This document shows, in pieces, positions 22,617 to 31,471 of a stretch of 32,081 nucleotides of DNA (its first letter is position 1; every line of letters starts with the position of its first letter). The notes beneath the pieces are model-generated. The model searched no databases. It was not told the origin of the DNA and worked only from the letters and a program-made list of their open reading frames with translations. The stretch is taken from the NCBI GenBank assembly GCA_049284695.1, contig JBAPYK010000007.1, forward strand, positions 1 to 32,081. The letters run 5' to 3'. The translations under genes and the position numbers were made by a program. The stretch comes from Rhodoplanes sp049284695 (GTDB lineage Bacteria; Pseudomonadota; Alphaproteobacteria; Rhizobiales; Xanthobacteraceae).

Positions 22617-24026
22617 ATGCAGCCTGTCCACGTCATTGGCGGCGGCCTCGCGGGGTCAGAGGCGGCCTGGCAGATCGCGAATCACGGCATCCCCGTCGTG
22701 CTGCACGAGATGCGTCCGGACAAAACGACCGCAGCCCACAAGACGGCCGGGCTTGCCGAGCTCGTCTGCTCGAACTCCTTTCGCTCCGATGACCCGGAGA
22801 CCAGCGCGATCGGCTTGCTGCACGAGGAGATGCGCCGGCTTGGGTCGCTGATCATGCGGACCGCCGACGCGCACCAGGTGCCGGCGGGCGGCGCGCTCGC
22901 AGTCGACCGCGACGGCTTCTCGGCCGCCGTCACCGGAGCGATTGCCGGGCATCCTCTGATCCAGGTCCGCCGCGAGGAGATCACAGGTCCGCCGCCGCCG
23001 GATTGGGATAGCGTCATCGTCGCCACCGGCCCCCTCACCTCTCCGGCCCTGGCCGAGACGATCCTCGCCGCGACCGGCGAATCGGCGCTTGCCTTTTTTG
23101 ACGCGATTGCGCCGATCGTTCATCGCGACACGATCGACATGTCGGTCGCCTGGCTGCAATCACGCTACGACAAGGCGACCGCCGGCGGCTCGGGCGCCGA
23201 TTACATCAACTGCCCGCTCGACCGCGCCGGCTACGCGGCGTTCGTCGATGCGCTGCGTACGGCCGACACGGCCGCATTCCATGAATGGGAGGCCACGACC
23301 CCCTATTTCGACGGCTGCCTGCCGATCGAGGTGATGGCGGAGCGCGGTCGCGATACGCTGCGCTACGGGCCGATGAAGCCGGTCGGGCTGACCAATCCGC
23401 ACCGGCCGACGGAGAAGCCTCACGCGGTCGTGCAGCTGCGGCAAGACAATCGGCTCGGCACGCTGTTCAACATGGTCGGCTTCCAGACCAAGCTCAAACA
23501 CGGTGAGCAGATCCGGATTTTCCGCACGATTCCGGGGCTGGAAGCTGCGGAATTCGCGCGGCTCGGCGGGCTTCACCGCAACACTTTCCTCAATTCGCCG
23601 AAGCTCCTCGATGCGACGCTGCGGCTCAAGAGCGAGCCGCGCCTGCGCTTTGCCGGGCAGATCACCGGATGCGAAGGTTATGTCGAATCGGCTGCGATCG
23701 GGCTTCTCGCCGGGCGCTTCGCCGCCGCCGAGCGGCTGCAAGCCGCCCTTGAGCCGCCGCCGCCGACCACCGCGCTTGGGGCGCTGCTCGGGCATATCAC
23801 CGGAGGCCATGTCGAAACGATCGATGCAGGTCCGCGCTCGTTCCAGCCGATGAACGTCAATTTCGGGCTGTTTCCCCCGCTCGCCAACAGCCCCTCGCGC
23901 GGCGCGAACGGAGAACGACTCAAGGGTACGGCGAAGACGCTCGCCAAGAAGCGCGCGCTCACCGCCCGTGCGCTCGCCGACCTCGACCGGTGGATCGTCG
24001 GGCGCGCCGCGGCGGCCGCGGAATGA
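22617..24026 (+). CDS. trmFO: tRNA (uracil-54-C5) methyltransferase, folate-dependent TrmFO
   Basis: Flavoprotein (formerly Gid) that makes ribothymidine at position 54 of tRNA, using methylenetetrahydrofolate and FADH2. The product is 469 residues, the usual length. The FAD-binding motif VIGGGLAGSEAAW is at about 5-17. Further family blocks are LVCSNSFRSD, GALAVDRDGFS, YINCPL, PMKPVGLTNP and the C-terminal GHITGGH and NVNFGLFPP. The ATG at 22617 gives the expected N-terminus directly before the dinucleotide fold. It is followed 43 bp later by the kinase-like gene on the same strand. Confidence 0.97.
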   Translation: MQPVHVIGGGLAGSEAAWQIANHGIPVVLHEMRPDKTTAAHKTAGLAELVCSNSFRSDDPETSAIGLLHEEMRRLGSLIMRTADAHQVPAGGALAVDRDGFSAAVTGAIAGHPLIQVRREEITGPPPPDWDSVIVATGPLTSPALAETILAATGESALAFFDAIAPIVHRDTIDMSVAWLQSRYDKATAGGSGADYINCPLDRAGYAAFVDALRTADTAAFHEWEATTPYFDGCLPIEVMAERGRDTLRYGPMKPVGLTNPHRPTEKPHAVVQLRQDNRLGTLFNMVGFQTKLKHGEQIRIFRTIPGLEAAEFARLGGLHRNTFLNSPKLLDATLRLKSEPRLRFAGQITGCEGYVESAAIGLLAGRFAAAERLQAALEPPPPTTALGALLGHITGGHVETIDAGPRSFQPMNVNFGLFPPLANSPSRGANGERLKGTAKTLAKKRALTARALADLDRWIVGRAAAAAE

Positions 24027-24069
24027 TGCGCTCTCCGTCGACCAGGGGCCTGTGCTATATCGCGCGGCG

Positions 24070-25140
24070 ATGACTGGCGAATCCACGCTTCCGGAAGAGA
24101 TCGCGGGCCGCTTCCGCAGCGCGCTCGTGCTCAAGCGCGACGTATTCAGCACGATCGAGCGGGGCTATTTCCTCACCGAGCAGGGCGAGGTTCCGGCGGT
24201 GCTGCGCCGGATCGACGTCGCGCCGTGGTGGACGTTTCCTCTCGCCCATCACCTCTTCCATCGCGAAGCGCGCTCGCTCGCCGTCGCCGGCAAGCTCGGG
24301 ATCGCGCCTCCGCTGTTGTTCGCCGGACGCCGCAGCCTCGTTCGCGGCTGGATCGACGGCCTGCCCGTCCACATCGCGAAGCCAGTGGCGGATACGGCGT
24401 ATTTCCGGTCGGCAAAGCGGAACCTGCGCGTGTTGCATCGGGCAGGATTGACCCACAACGATCTCGCCAAAGAGCAGAACTGGCTGAGAACCCCGGACGG
24501 GCGCGCCGCGCTGACGGATTTCCAGCTCGCCTCGCGATTCCGCCGGCGCAGCTTTCTGTTTCGGCTGATGGCCTACGAAGACCTGCGCCACCTCCTCAAG
24601 CACAAGCGCCGCTACGCCCCCGAAAGCCTCACCGCCGGCGAGCGGCGCGTGCTTGCGCGCAAGAGCTGGCTCACCCGCATCTGGATGGCGACCGGCAAGC
24701 GCGTCTATTACTGGGTCACCCGCGGCGTGCTGAATGTCGCCGACCGCGAGGGCGGCGGGCTTCGCCTCGTCGACGATGCGCCGGCGCTGACCGCCTGGCT
24801 GAAGCGGCACCCGTCGGTGCGCGACGCAGCGATCGTGGCGTTTCCCGACCGCCGCAGCGGCGCCGGGCTTTATGCGTTTGTGGAATCCGATGCGCCCGAC
24901 GCGTCCCTGCTCCGCGAGCTTGCCGCAACCGCCGTTCCCGCACGCATGCCGGAGCGGCTGCAGGTGGTGCGGCGGCTGCCGCGCGATGGGCTCGGAGCGC
25001 CGCGCACCGACATCCTGCAACTCATCGCAATGAATCAGATCGATCTCATCGACCCGCTGATCGCGAGCGAGGCCGAGAAGGAAGTGGTCGCACGCATCGT
25101 TGCGGACAGGCGTAACCTGCGGGACCGCTATGCGCTGTAA
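24070..25140 (+). CDS. Kinase-like protein fused to AMP-ligase C-terminal domain
   Basis: 356-residue protein with two parts. The first (about 1-200) looks like an atypical small-molecule or RIO/lipopolysaccharide-type kinase: a lysine-containing start (LVLKRDVFSTIERGYF), the catalytic-loop-like HNDLAKEQNWL and an LTDFQLASRF block where DFG is replaced by DFQ. The second (about 235-345) resembles the C-terminal domain of AMP-forming acyl-CoA synthetases (HPSVRDAAIVAFPDRRSGAGLYAFVE, PERLQVVRRLP, then a GAPRTDIL segment in place of the usual GK lysine motif). The substrate is unknown. The start at 24070 is chosen 43 bp after trmFO; the upstream frame overlaps trmFO. It is convergent with the synthase gene. 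Confidence 0.75.
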   Translation: MTGESTLPEEIAGRFRSALVLKRDVFSTIERGYFLTEQGEVPAVLRRIDVAPWWTFPLAHHLFHREARSLAVAGKLGIAPPLLFAGRRSLVRGWIDGLPVHIAKPVADTAYFRSAKRNLRVLHRAGLTHNDLAKEQNWLRTPDGRAALTDFQLASRFRRRSFLFRLMAYEDLRHLLKHKRRYAPESLTAGERRVLARKSWLTRIWMATGKRVYYWVTRGVLNVADREGGGLRLVDDAPALTAWLKRHPSVRDAAIVAFPDRRSGAGLYAFVESDAPDASLLRELAATAVPARMPERLQVVRRLPRDGLGAPRTDILQLIAMNQIDLIDPLIASEAEKEVVARIVADRRNLRDRYAL

Positions 25141-25162
25141 GCTCTTAAGGCCAAGGCGCTTC

Positions 25163-25993
25163 TCAAAGATTGCGTGCGGAGCGCCACAGCGCCCATTGCC
25201 GACGCCATTGCGGCACTTCGATGGGAGTAAACGGATCGCTGGCCCGCGCGTCCAAGCGGTCGAGCAGCAAACGGGCGAGCGCAACGGAGAGAAACGCGGG
25301 TCGCGCCTGCGCCGTCAGGCGGTTGGACGCCGTCGCGACCTGGTCGAGTTCGAAGCGCGCCCGCCCCCGCAAATCAGACAGCGCTGCGCACAATTGCGGC
25401 GTTGCCCGACGGGCATGGACGTCGGCGATATCGGCCCCGTGGCGCGCGAGCACATCAGCCGGCAGATAAAGTTGGCCGCGGGTGACGTGGATGGGAAAAG
25501 CCTGCAGCAACCGCGCAATGCCGGAGCCTATTCCCGCCGGTCCAGCGAGCCCGCCCGCGACCGGGTCGGCGCCGCCGAGAACGATGGCGGCGAGTTCGAT
25601 CAGACTCGATGAGGTCTTGCGCGCATAGCCGTAGAGCGCGTCGAGACTGGGCATCGGATCATCGTAGAGATCGAAGCTGCGCGCCTCGATCAATGCGAGC
25701 AGCGGATCGACCGGCAATCGATAGGAGGCGATCGTGTCGATCAGGGCGTCGGCGACAGGGTTCGCCCTGACCTCGCCATAGCCTTCGCCCTGGAGCGCGC
25801 CACGCCACCACTGCAGACGGATTTCGCCCGCCATCGGCGTGCGGACGACCTCGCGCACCCGCGCGATCTCCACATTGAACGCATAAAGCGCGAACAGATG
25901 CCGCCTCAGCTCGGCCGGCGCGAACAGACTGGCGAGGAACCGGTCTTTATCGGCTGTGCGGACAAGATCTTCGCAATAGGCATACGAGTTCAC
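25163..25993 (-). CDS. Squalene/phytoene synthase family protein
   Basis: Trans-isoprenyl-diphosphate-synthase fold, 276 residues, of the subgroup that includes mitochondrial NDUFAF6. Visible blocks are DKDRFLASLFAPAELRRHLFALYAFNVEIARVRE (N-terminal part, first helices), GEIRLQWWR and a YARKTSSSLIELA region where true synthases carry the second DxxxD. The aspartate-rich motifs are incomplete, so a catalytic role in terpene synthesis is doubtful; an assembly role for complex I, as in NDUFAF6, is possible. The neighbour encodes an Mth938/NDUFAF3-type domain, which fits that idea. The start is a GTG at 25993. It is last in the yajC-secDF run. Confidence 0.85.
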   Translation of the reverse strand: MNSYAYCEDLVRTADKDRFLASLFAPAELRRHLFALYAFNVEIARVREVVRTPMAGEIRLQWWRGALQGEGYGEVRANPVADALIDTIASYRLPVDPLLALIEARSFDLYDDPMPSLDALYGYARKTSSSLIELAAIVLGGADPVAGGLAGPAGIGSGIARLLQAFPIHVTRGQLYLPADVLARHGADIADVHARRATPQLCAALSDLRGRARFELDQVATASNRLTAQARPAFLSVALARLLLDRLDARASDPFTPIEVPQWRRQWALWRSARNL

Positions 25994-26110
25994 GGTCTGG
26001 CAGTCCGTATGCGGTCATTCCTGAGCGCCGGAGAAGCTCATTCTAATCCATCATCTCGATCGACGAGGATGGAGCAGCCTTTGCGGGTGTCACGCGCCCC
26101 GAACGCCCAC

Positions 26111-26497
26111 TCAATCGACGGCGACCAGCAACGCGCCGACCCGCCGACCTTCGGCGAGCAGAAGATTGTAGGTCCGCACCGCCGCGCCCGTCGCCATCGT
26201 CTCGGGAACGATCCCGCGCGCGCGCAAACGCGCATCGAGGGCATCCGGCGCGAGCCACGGGTCCCGTCCCGTTCCGATCAACAGGTGTTCGATCGGCGGC
26301 GCGCTCGTGAGGATGAGAGCAAGCTCGGTCTCCCCGATCGCGTCCGGGGCGGCGACGTCGATTGACCAGATCCCGTTGGGAAGGCACAGGAGCGAGCCGC
26401 GATGCGACATGCCGGCGAAACGGAACCCACCCGCGCCATAGGCCTCGATCTGCGCCGGATAAGGCAAATGCGGGGCCGCCGCGCGTTCGCCGGACAT
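26111..26497 (-). CDS. Mth938-like (NDUFAF3-type) domain protein
   Basis: 128-residue single-domain protein of the Mth938 / DUF498 family, whose eukaryotic member NDUFAF3 helps assemble respiratory complex I. The family pattern is clear: IEAYGAGGFRFAG, then GSLLCLPNGIW, HLLIGTGRD and AVRTYNLLLAEGRRVGALL. It starts at an ATG 10 bp after the secF stop, a very common arrangement in Hyphomicrobiales. Followed 117 bp later by the NDUFAF6-like gene. Confidence 0.9.
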   Translation of the reverse strand: MSGERAAAPHLPYPAQIEAYGAGGFRFAGMSHRGSLLCLPNGIWSIDVAAPDAIGETELALILTSAPPIEHLLIGTGRDPWLAPDALDARLRARGIVPETMATGAAVRTYNLLLAEGRRVGALLVAVD

Positions 26498-26507
26498 CGA
26501 ACGCCGT

Positions 26508-27467
26508 TCAGGGTCGCGCCCCGGCCGGACTCGGAGTTGCCGCGCCAGACTTGCCGGCTTCGTCCTTTCCGCCTTGGGTTCGGACGCCGAGATAGATCAG
26601 CAAGGGCGCGGCAATGAAGGCCGACGAATATACGCCGACAACGGCGCCGAACAGCATGGCCTGCACGAAGCTTTGGATCGCTTCCGGGCCGAAGAAAAAC
26701 ATGCCGAGCAGCGACAGGATCACCGTCGTCGACGTGATCACGGTGCGGGACAGCGTGGAGTTCATGGACAGATCGAGGAGGTCGCTGATCGGCATGCGCT
26801 TGTGCCGGCGCAGCATCTCCCGAATACGGTCGTAAATCACCACCGTGTCGTTGACTGAATATCCCATGATGGTCAGAACGGCGGCGACCGACGAGAGATC
26901 GAAATCGAGCTGGGTCAGGCTGAAGAAGCCGATCGTCAGCACCACGTCGTGCAGCGTCGCGACCGTTGCGCCAACGGCGAACTGCCATTCGAAGCGGAAC
27001 CAGAGATAGAGAAGGATTCCGAGCATCGCCACGAGCATGCCGAGGATGCCGCTCTGGACAAGTTCGCCCGACACGCGCGGCCCAACCACTTCGACGCGGC
27101 GATAATCGTACCCATCACCCAGCGCCGCCTTCACTTTATTCACGGCGGCCTGCTGCGCTTCCTCTCCGCCGGGCTGCTGAGCAAGGCGGATGAGGACGTC
27201 GCTCGGCGCGCCGAAGCGCTGAAGCTGCACTTCGCCGAGATCAAGTCTCCCCAGCGTGGTGCGGATCGCACCCAAATCGGCGGGACCTGCCTTCGATTGA
27301 ATTTCGATGAGCGTGCCGCCGCGGAAGTCGATGCCGAAATTCAGGCCGACCGTAAAAAACAGAACGATGGCGAGCAGCGATAGTAGTCCGGATAGCGGAA
27401 ACGTGACCCGCCGCCAACTCATGAACGGCAGGTTGGTTTCGTCCGGAACCAGGCGCAATAGCTTCAC
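26508..27467 (-). CDS. secF: Protein translocase subunit SecF
   Basis: Inner-membrane subunit of SecDF, which uses the proton gradient to help pull proteins through SecYEG. The product is 319 residues with six predicted membrane segments. The periplasmic domain follows helix 1 (FGIDFRGGTLIEIQSK), and the conserved SVNDTVVIYDRIRE motif is in the middle. The start is a GTG at 27467 with GGAG at good spacing, 15 bp after secD. The C-terminus has a short Gly/Ala/Pro tail. Confidence 0.96.
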   Translation of the reverse strand: MKLLRLVPDETNLPFMSWRRVTFPLSGLLSLLAIVLFFTVGLNFGIDFRGGTLIEIQSKAGPADLGAIRTTLGRLDLGEVQLQRFGAPSDVLIRLAQQPGGEEAQQAAVNKVKAALGDGYDYRRVEVVGPRVSGELVQSGILGMLVAMLGILLYLWFRFEWQFAVGATVATLHDVVLTIGFFSLTQLDFDLSSVAAVLTIMGYSVNDTVVIYDRIREMLRRHKRMPISDLLDLSMNSTLSRTVITSTTVILSLLGMFFFGPEAIQSFVQAMLFGAVVGVYSSAFIAAPLLIYLGVRTQGGKDEAGKSGAATPSPAGARP

Positions 27468-27482
27468 AGAGAACTCCGAACC

Positions 27483-29090
27483 TCAGATCGGCACCACGGC
27501 AGGCCGCCGTAGCCGGACCCAGTACGCCACGATCAGTCGCGACAGGGTGAAGGCGGTGAAAATCGTCGTAAAGATGCCGATGATGAGCGTGAGAGCAAAA
27601 CCGCGCACCGGACCTGAGCCGAGGAAGAACAGGACCACGGCGGCGATCAAGGTCGTAATGTTGGAATCGAGGATGGTGGCAAGCGCTCGCGAGAATCCCG
27701 CGTCGATAGCCGAGATCGGCGTGCGACCCGCCCGGGCCTCTTCGCGAATGCGCTCATAGATCAGCACATTCGCGTCGACCGCCATGCCCACCGTGAGCAC
27801 GATGCCGGCGATGCCGGGCAGCGTGAGGGTGGCGTTCAGCAGCGACAGCACGCCGAAGATCATCAGGACATTGATTGCGACCGCGACGTCGGCGAACACG
27901 CCGAGCAGACCATAGGTCGCGACAATGTAGACAATGACCAGGGTGGAGCCGACAAGGGCGGCGGTCTTGCCTTTTTCTATCGAATCCTGGCCGAGCCCGG
28001 CCCCGACGGTTCGTTCCTCGATGATCGTGAGCGGCGCCGGCAGGGCGCCCGCGCGCAGAAGAATGGCGAGGTCGTTTGCGCTCTCGACGGTGAAATTACC
28101 GGAGATCTGCCCTGAACCGCCGAGGATCGGCTCGCGGATAACCGGCGCCGAGATCACCTCGTTGTCGAGCACGATCGCGAACGGCCGGCCGACATTTTCC
28201 TGCGTCACCTGGGCGAAGCGGCGCCCGCCCGAGGTATTGAAGCGGAACGATACGATCGGCTCGCTGGTGCGCTGATCGAAGCCCGGCTGGGCGTCATTGA
28301 GGTCCTCGCCGGATACCATGACCTGCTTCTGGACCAGCACGGGAACGCGCTGCGCCCCCTTCCCTTCGTAAAGAATCTCGGAATCCGGCGGGGCGCGGCC
28401 TTGCTGCACCGCTTCTTGCGGATTCATCGACATATCGACGAGGCGGAAGGTCAGCTTTGCGGTCTTGCCGAGCAATTCCTTCAGCCGCGAAGGGTCCTGC
28501 AGTCCGGGCACCTGCACCAGGATGCGGTCCACCCCCTGACGCTGGATCGACGGCTCCACCGTGCCGAGCTCGTTGACGCGGCGTTCGATAATCTGGATCG
28601 ACTGATCGACCGACTGGCGGATGCGCTCGTTCATCGCCGCCTCAGTCACCCGCAGCCGGATCAGCCCGCCTCCGGCATCGCTGACGTCGACGCTGCGCTG
28701 CCCGGTGCCGCCGAGCAGGCCGCCGAGCGGCTGCGACAGCTCGCGCAACTTGGCGAGCGCCTGGGGAACATCCGCGGTGTCCCGAATGCGCACTTCGACC
28801 GAATCGCCGCGCGCGACGAGCCCGGAATAGCCGATGCGCGCATCGCGCAGGGCGCGGCGCACGTCATCACGCAACGCTTCCACCTTCTCCCGGCGCACCG
28901 CATTGGCGTCGACCTCGAGCAGGATGTGCGAGCCGCCCTGGAGATCGAGCCCGAGGACGATGTGGCGCTGCGCCCATTTCGGCAAGCGCTCGAAGACCGA
29001 CTCCGACAGCAGATTCGGCGCCGCCGCAAGGCAGATGAGAAACGCCGTCAGCAAAATCGCCAGGGCCTTCCACCGCGAGAAGTACAGCAT
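27483..29090 (-). CDS. secD: Protein translocase subunit SecD
   Basis: Partner of SecF, 535 residues with six membrane segments and a large periplasmic part. Family blocks: GLDLQGGSHILLEVD just after helix 1, then RRVNELGTVEPSIQRQG and RILVQVPG, and the C-terminal membrane half with GMAVDANVLIYERIREE carrying the conserved Asp for proton use. The ATG at 29090 starts directly before the first hydrophobic helix. It lies 81 bp after yajC and 15 bp before secF. Confidence 0.97.
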   Translation of the reverse strand: MLYFSRWKALAILLTAFLICLAAAPNLLSESVFERLPKWAQRHIVLGLDLQGGSHILLEVDANAVRREKVEALRDDVRRALRDARIGYSGLVARGDSVEVRIRDTADVPQALAKLRELSQPLGGLLGGTGQRSVDVSDAGGGLIRLRVTEAAMNERIRQSVDQSIQIIERRVNELGTVEPSIQRQGVDRILVQVPGLQDPSRLKELLGKTAKLTFRLVDMSMNPQEAVQQGRAPPDSEILYEGKGAQRVPVLVQKQVMVSGEDLNDAQPGFDQRTSEPIVSFRFNTSGGRRFAQVTQENVGRPFAIVLDNEVISAPVIREPILGGSGQISGNFTVESANDLAILLRAGALPAPLTIIEERTVGAGLGQDSIEKGKTAALVGSTLVIVYIVATYGLLGVFADVAVAINVLMIFGVLSLLNATLTLPGIAGIVLTVGMAVDANVLIYERIREEARAGRTPISAIDAGFSRALATILDSNITTLIAAVVLFFLGSGPVRGFALTLIIGIFTTIFTAFTLSRLIVAYWVRLRRPAVVPI

Positions 29091-29150
29091 TGGCTACTCT
29101 TGAGTGCTCGTCTTGGCGGCCTGCTCGCGGGAGCGCGACTCGATCAACGC

Positions 29151-29178
29151 GACGCAATCAGCTCGACGCAATCAGCTC
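29151..29178. repeat. 14-bp tandem duplication at the yajC 3' end
   Basis: GACGCAATCAGCTC occurs twice without a gap (29151-29164 and 29165-29178). The second copy contains the yajC stop and last codons; the first lies just beyond the stop. It looks like a recent small duplication with no effect on the protein. Confidence 0.75.
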
Positions 29179-29519
29179 GACTTGGCGGCCGCGTCATCCT
29201 TAACCGGCTCGCCCTTGGCGCGGACCTCGGCGACCATGCTGCGCAACTGGCGCACCCGCACGCCGTCCGTAACTTCCACCTCGATCTCGTTGTCGTCGAC
29301 CACCTTGGTTATTTTCCCGATGAGGCCGCCGGAGGTCACGACGCTGTCGCCCCGGCGCATGTTCTTGACCATCTCCTGATGCTGCTTGGCCCGCTTCTGC
29401 TGCGGCCGCAGGATCAGAAAATACATGATGACGAATATAAGTACGAAAGGCAGCAACGACACCAGCATGTCGCTGCCGCCCGCTCCCGCGCCCTGGGCAA
29501 AGGCGGGCGTGACAATCAT
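29172..29519 (-). CDS. yajC: Preprotein translocase accessory subunit YajC
   Basis: Small membrane protein of 115 residues that associates with SecDF. One membrane segment (about 19-40, LVSLLPFVLIFVIMYFLIL) is followed by the family motif RPQQKRAKQHQEMVKNMRRGD and VVTSGGLIGKITKV. GGAGAGAG precedes the ATG. First gene of the yajC-secD-secF-Mth938-synthase run. Confidence 0.96.
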   Translation of the reverse strand: MIVTPAFAQGAGAGGSDMLVSLLPFVLIFVIMYFLILRPQQKRAKQHQEMVKNMRRGDSVVTSGGLIGKITKVVDDNEIEVEVTDGVRVRQLRSMVAEVRAKGEPVKDDAAAKSS

Positions 29520-29911
29520 AAGCTCTCTCCTTGGGCGGCTTCTCCAAAAAACCGCGTGACCGTCGATCTCGACGTTCGCGGCCCGATGAGCCTTTGGTTC
29601 ACCGAAGCGCCGGAACTATACCGGCCGAAACGCCTTTTGCAACGCCGCCCGCCTGCGGCGAAAGGCCGGCGGAAAAAAGCCCGCAAGCGTGGCAAGCCAA
29701 GCTGCCGGCGGCGGCGCGCCACGGATTTACGGCCCTTCGCATCGGCCATAGCGGATTTTTTCGCGTGGCGGCGTGCTGCAGTTGCTCGACTGGCGCGCCG
29801 CTCCCGCGCCACAGTCCCGCCGGTACGGCTCGCTTGCCGCCCTCGCCAAACGACTTTATATCTCGCCGCACATCCGATCGCCGTCGCCGCCGCGGGCGTG
29901 CCGACGCCATG
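29520..29911. other. Intergenic region yajC-tRNA-Glu
   Basis: About 390 bp between the divergently placed yajC and tRNA-Glu. Open frames exist on both strands, but their translations are Arg-, Ala- and Pro-rich and look like GC-rich shadows. Promoters for both must be here; I assign none. Confidence 0.5.
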
Positions 29912-29987
29912 GCGCCCATCGTCTAGCGGTCTAGGACGTCGCCCTTTCACGGCGAAAACAGGGGTTCGAGTCCCCTTGGGCGCGCCA
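29912..29987 (+). tRNA. tRNA-Glu (anticodon UUC)
   Basis: Complete 76-nt cloverleaf. The acceptor stem GCGCCCA pairs with TGGGCGC. The anticodon loop CTTTCAC presents TTC. The T-arm AGGGGTTCGAGTCCCCT is canonical, and the 3' CCA is encoded (29985-29987). Confidence 0.97.
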
Positions 29988-30039
29988 GCCAAGTACTCGC
30001 TATTGGCGCCGAATGCCACCGAATTCGCGACGCGGGCCT

Positions 30040-30552
30040 TCAGGCTACATCGCCACTGCCCACAGGGTCCTGGTAGGTCATGTTCTCCATGATCCCCTCC
30101 GCAATCGCGGCGCGATAGATGGCTTGTGCGAAGCGCCGATCATCGATCGCCTCGGCGCGCGGCTTGCGCAGCAATTGGGGCACCGATTCTATCGCGCTCG
30201 TGAGCAGGTCGAGATCAACCGGCATGCCGACGCCGGCGGTGACGACAAAACGATCGGGCGCGAAATACCGGGTTGCGAACGCCGTTCCGACGGGCAGGGA
30301 CAGCTCAAGACCCTCGTCCATCAACCAAAGATCAACCTTCCGAAACAAGTCGGTGACAATCAGCCCAGCGGACGGGTGCCGGCGCCGCACCACCACGATC
30401 GCGAAACGCGCATTGCACATGGCCTCAAGCATGAGCGCTTCGTCGGAGCCCGACGCAAACCGTGTCGATCTGGCGTATCGATCGATCGCCCGGGAACGGC
30501 CGGCTGGAGCCGTGTGGATCGCAAGATCGAAGGCCAGTGTCAACTCGTCCAT
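30040..30552 (-). CDS. Conserved hypothetical protein
   Basis: 170-residue protein, no signal peptide or membrane segment. It begins MDELTLAFDLAIHTAPAGRS and has a mixed alpha/beta character with a GLIVTDLFRKVDLWLMDEGLE middle and the C-terminal DDRRFAQAIYRAAIAEGIM. From memory, similar proteins exist in Bradyrhizobium relatives, with a longer N-terminus; the function is unknown. The frame stays open to a TTG at 30591 with recognisable-looking residues, then meets a TAG near 30601, so the N-terminus may have been lost. It is antisense to and downstream of tRNA-Glu. Confidence 0.6.
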   Translation of the reverse strand: MDELTLAFDLAIHTAPAGRSRAIDRYARSTRFASGSDEALMLEAMCNARFAIVVVRRRHPSAGLIVTDLFRKVDLWLMDEGLELSLPVGTAFATRYFAPDRFVVTAGVGMPVDLDLLTSAIESVPQLLRKPRAEAIDDRRFAQAIYRAAIAEGIMENMTYQDPVGSGDVA

Positions 30553-30631
30553 GCTGTCGAGGATGAGGACCTTGCCGTCAGCCAGACCCAAGCGGCGCGC
30601 CTAATGCAGGATCGCGTCTCGGGACTGATCC

Positions 30632-30730
30632 ATGCGCAAAGGGAAAGTCACCAAGGATACGGCGCTCAGCCCACAGCACTTGGACAAGTTGATCGAGGAG
30701 GCCACCGTTGCCCATCTTCATCGACCGTAG
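30632..30730 (+). pseudogene. Probable N-terminal remnant of a small conserved gene
   Basis: A 32-codon frame, MRKGKVTKDTALSPQHLDKL then IEEATVAHLHRP and a stop. The first 26 residues look like the start of a conserved rhizobial protein of about 110 residues that continues with an Asp/Tyr/Gly-Glu-Ser segment after EEATV; here the frame breaks off at that point. I infer a decayed gene, from memory of the family only. Confidence 0.35.
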
Positions 30731-31006
30731 CGCGCCAGCACACGATATGCACGACATTGTTGCCGATTAGCGCACAAGCGCCGCATCAGGCCGCCGAAAG
30801 CCGCACTTCCAAGCAGTCAATTCGGCTCGGAGCGGCTCGCCAGGCGTCGACGATGTGATCGTTACTGCTGGAAAAGGATCTTCGGCATATTCGCAGTGGT
30901 TCGCAAGTAAGCGTACCTCCATCGTATGGCGAGACGAAGAGGCATGAACGTCCCTGGCTGGTCCACCGGCAACGCCTTATCCTAGAGACGCTTCGTCTTG
31001 ACGAGA
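30731..31006. other. Stretch without a recognisable gene
   Basis: About 275 bp. Frames on the minus strand are short and have no ribosome binding site. It may be further gene debris downstream of the tRNA. Confidence 0.4.
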
Positions 31007-31471
31007 TCAATAAAGACACTTCGTTTTGACGAGGAGCGCCATTCCGTCGATCTCGAACTCGCTCGCAAGGCTCCGTCCAAACAGGCCGAGCCACTTTTCC
31101 TGCGCCTCATAGGCGAGAGCCTCTCGCTCCTGCGGGCAAGCGTATGTGAGACCGGCAAGATTCTGCAGGTGGTGCACCATCTCGTGGACGAGTATGGACA
31201 ACTCGGCCGGCGTTCTGCCCTGCCACCCGACAGGGAGCACGATTGTCTTTGTTGTGTCTTCGTAGATCGAAACGATCGATTGTCGTTGGTCGGCGGGCAA
31301 CGCATTGTAAGCTGCGATCGCCTCACGACTCTGTTGCGGACCGAAAGCTGAATACCGGATAGAAGCGATTTCCATCGGCGCGGCAAACTTGACCGCGGGG
31401 AGATCGTAGTTCGCCGGAAGCGCATAGTTCGCCGATAACCAAGTTATGAGCGCAGTCAGCAGGGCCTGCAT
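31007..31471 (-). CDS. DUF6647 family putative metalloprotease
   Basis: 154-residue protein with a zinc-peptidase-type HExxH at 96-100 (LSILVHEMVHHLQ) and a downstream acidic block (REALAYEAQEKW, about 116-127) that could give the third ligand. The first 20 residues (MQALLTALITWLSANYALPA) are hydrophobic but resemble a helix of the fold more than a signal peptide. It appears to be a conserved hypothetical family of Bradyrhizobium-like bacteria; the substrate is unknown. The ATG at 31471 has GAGGAAA upstream; the open frame further upstream is not supported. Confidence 0.75.
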   Translation of the reverse strand: MQALLTALITWLSANYALPANYDLPAVKFAAPMEIASIRYSAFGPQQSREAIAAYNALPADQRQSIVSIYEDTTKTIVLPVGWQGRTPAELSILVHEMVHHLQNLAGLTYACPQEREALAYEAQEKWLGLFGRSLASEFEIDGMALLVKTKCLY

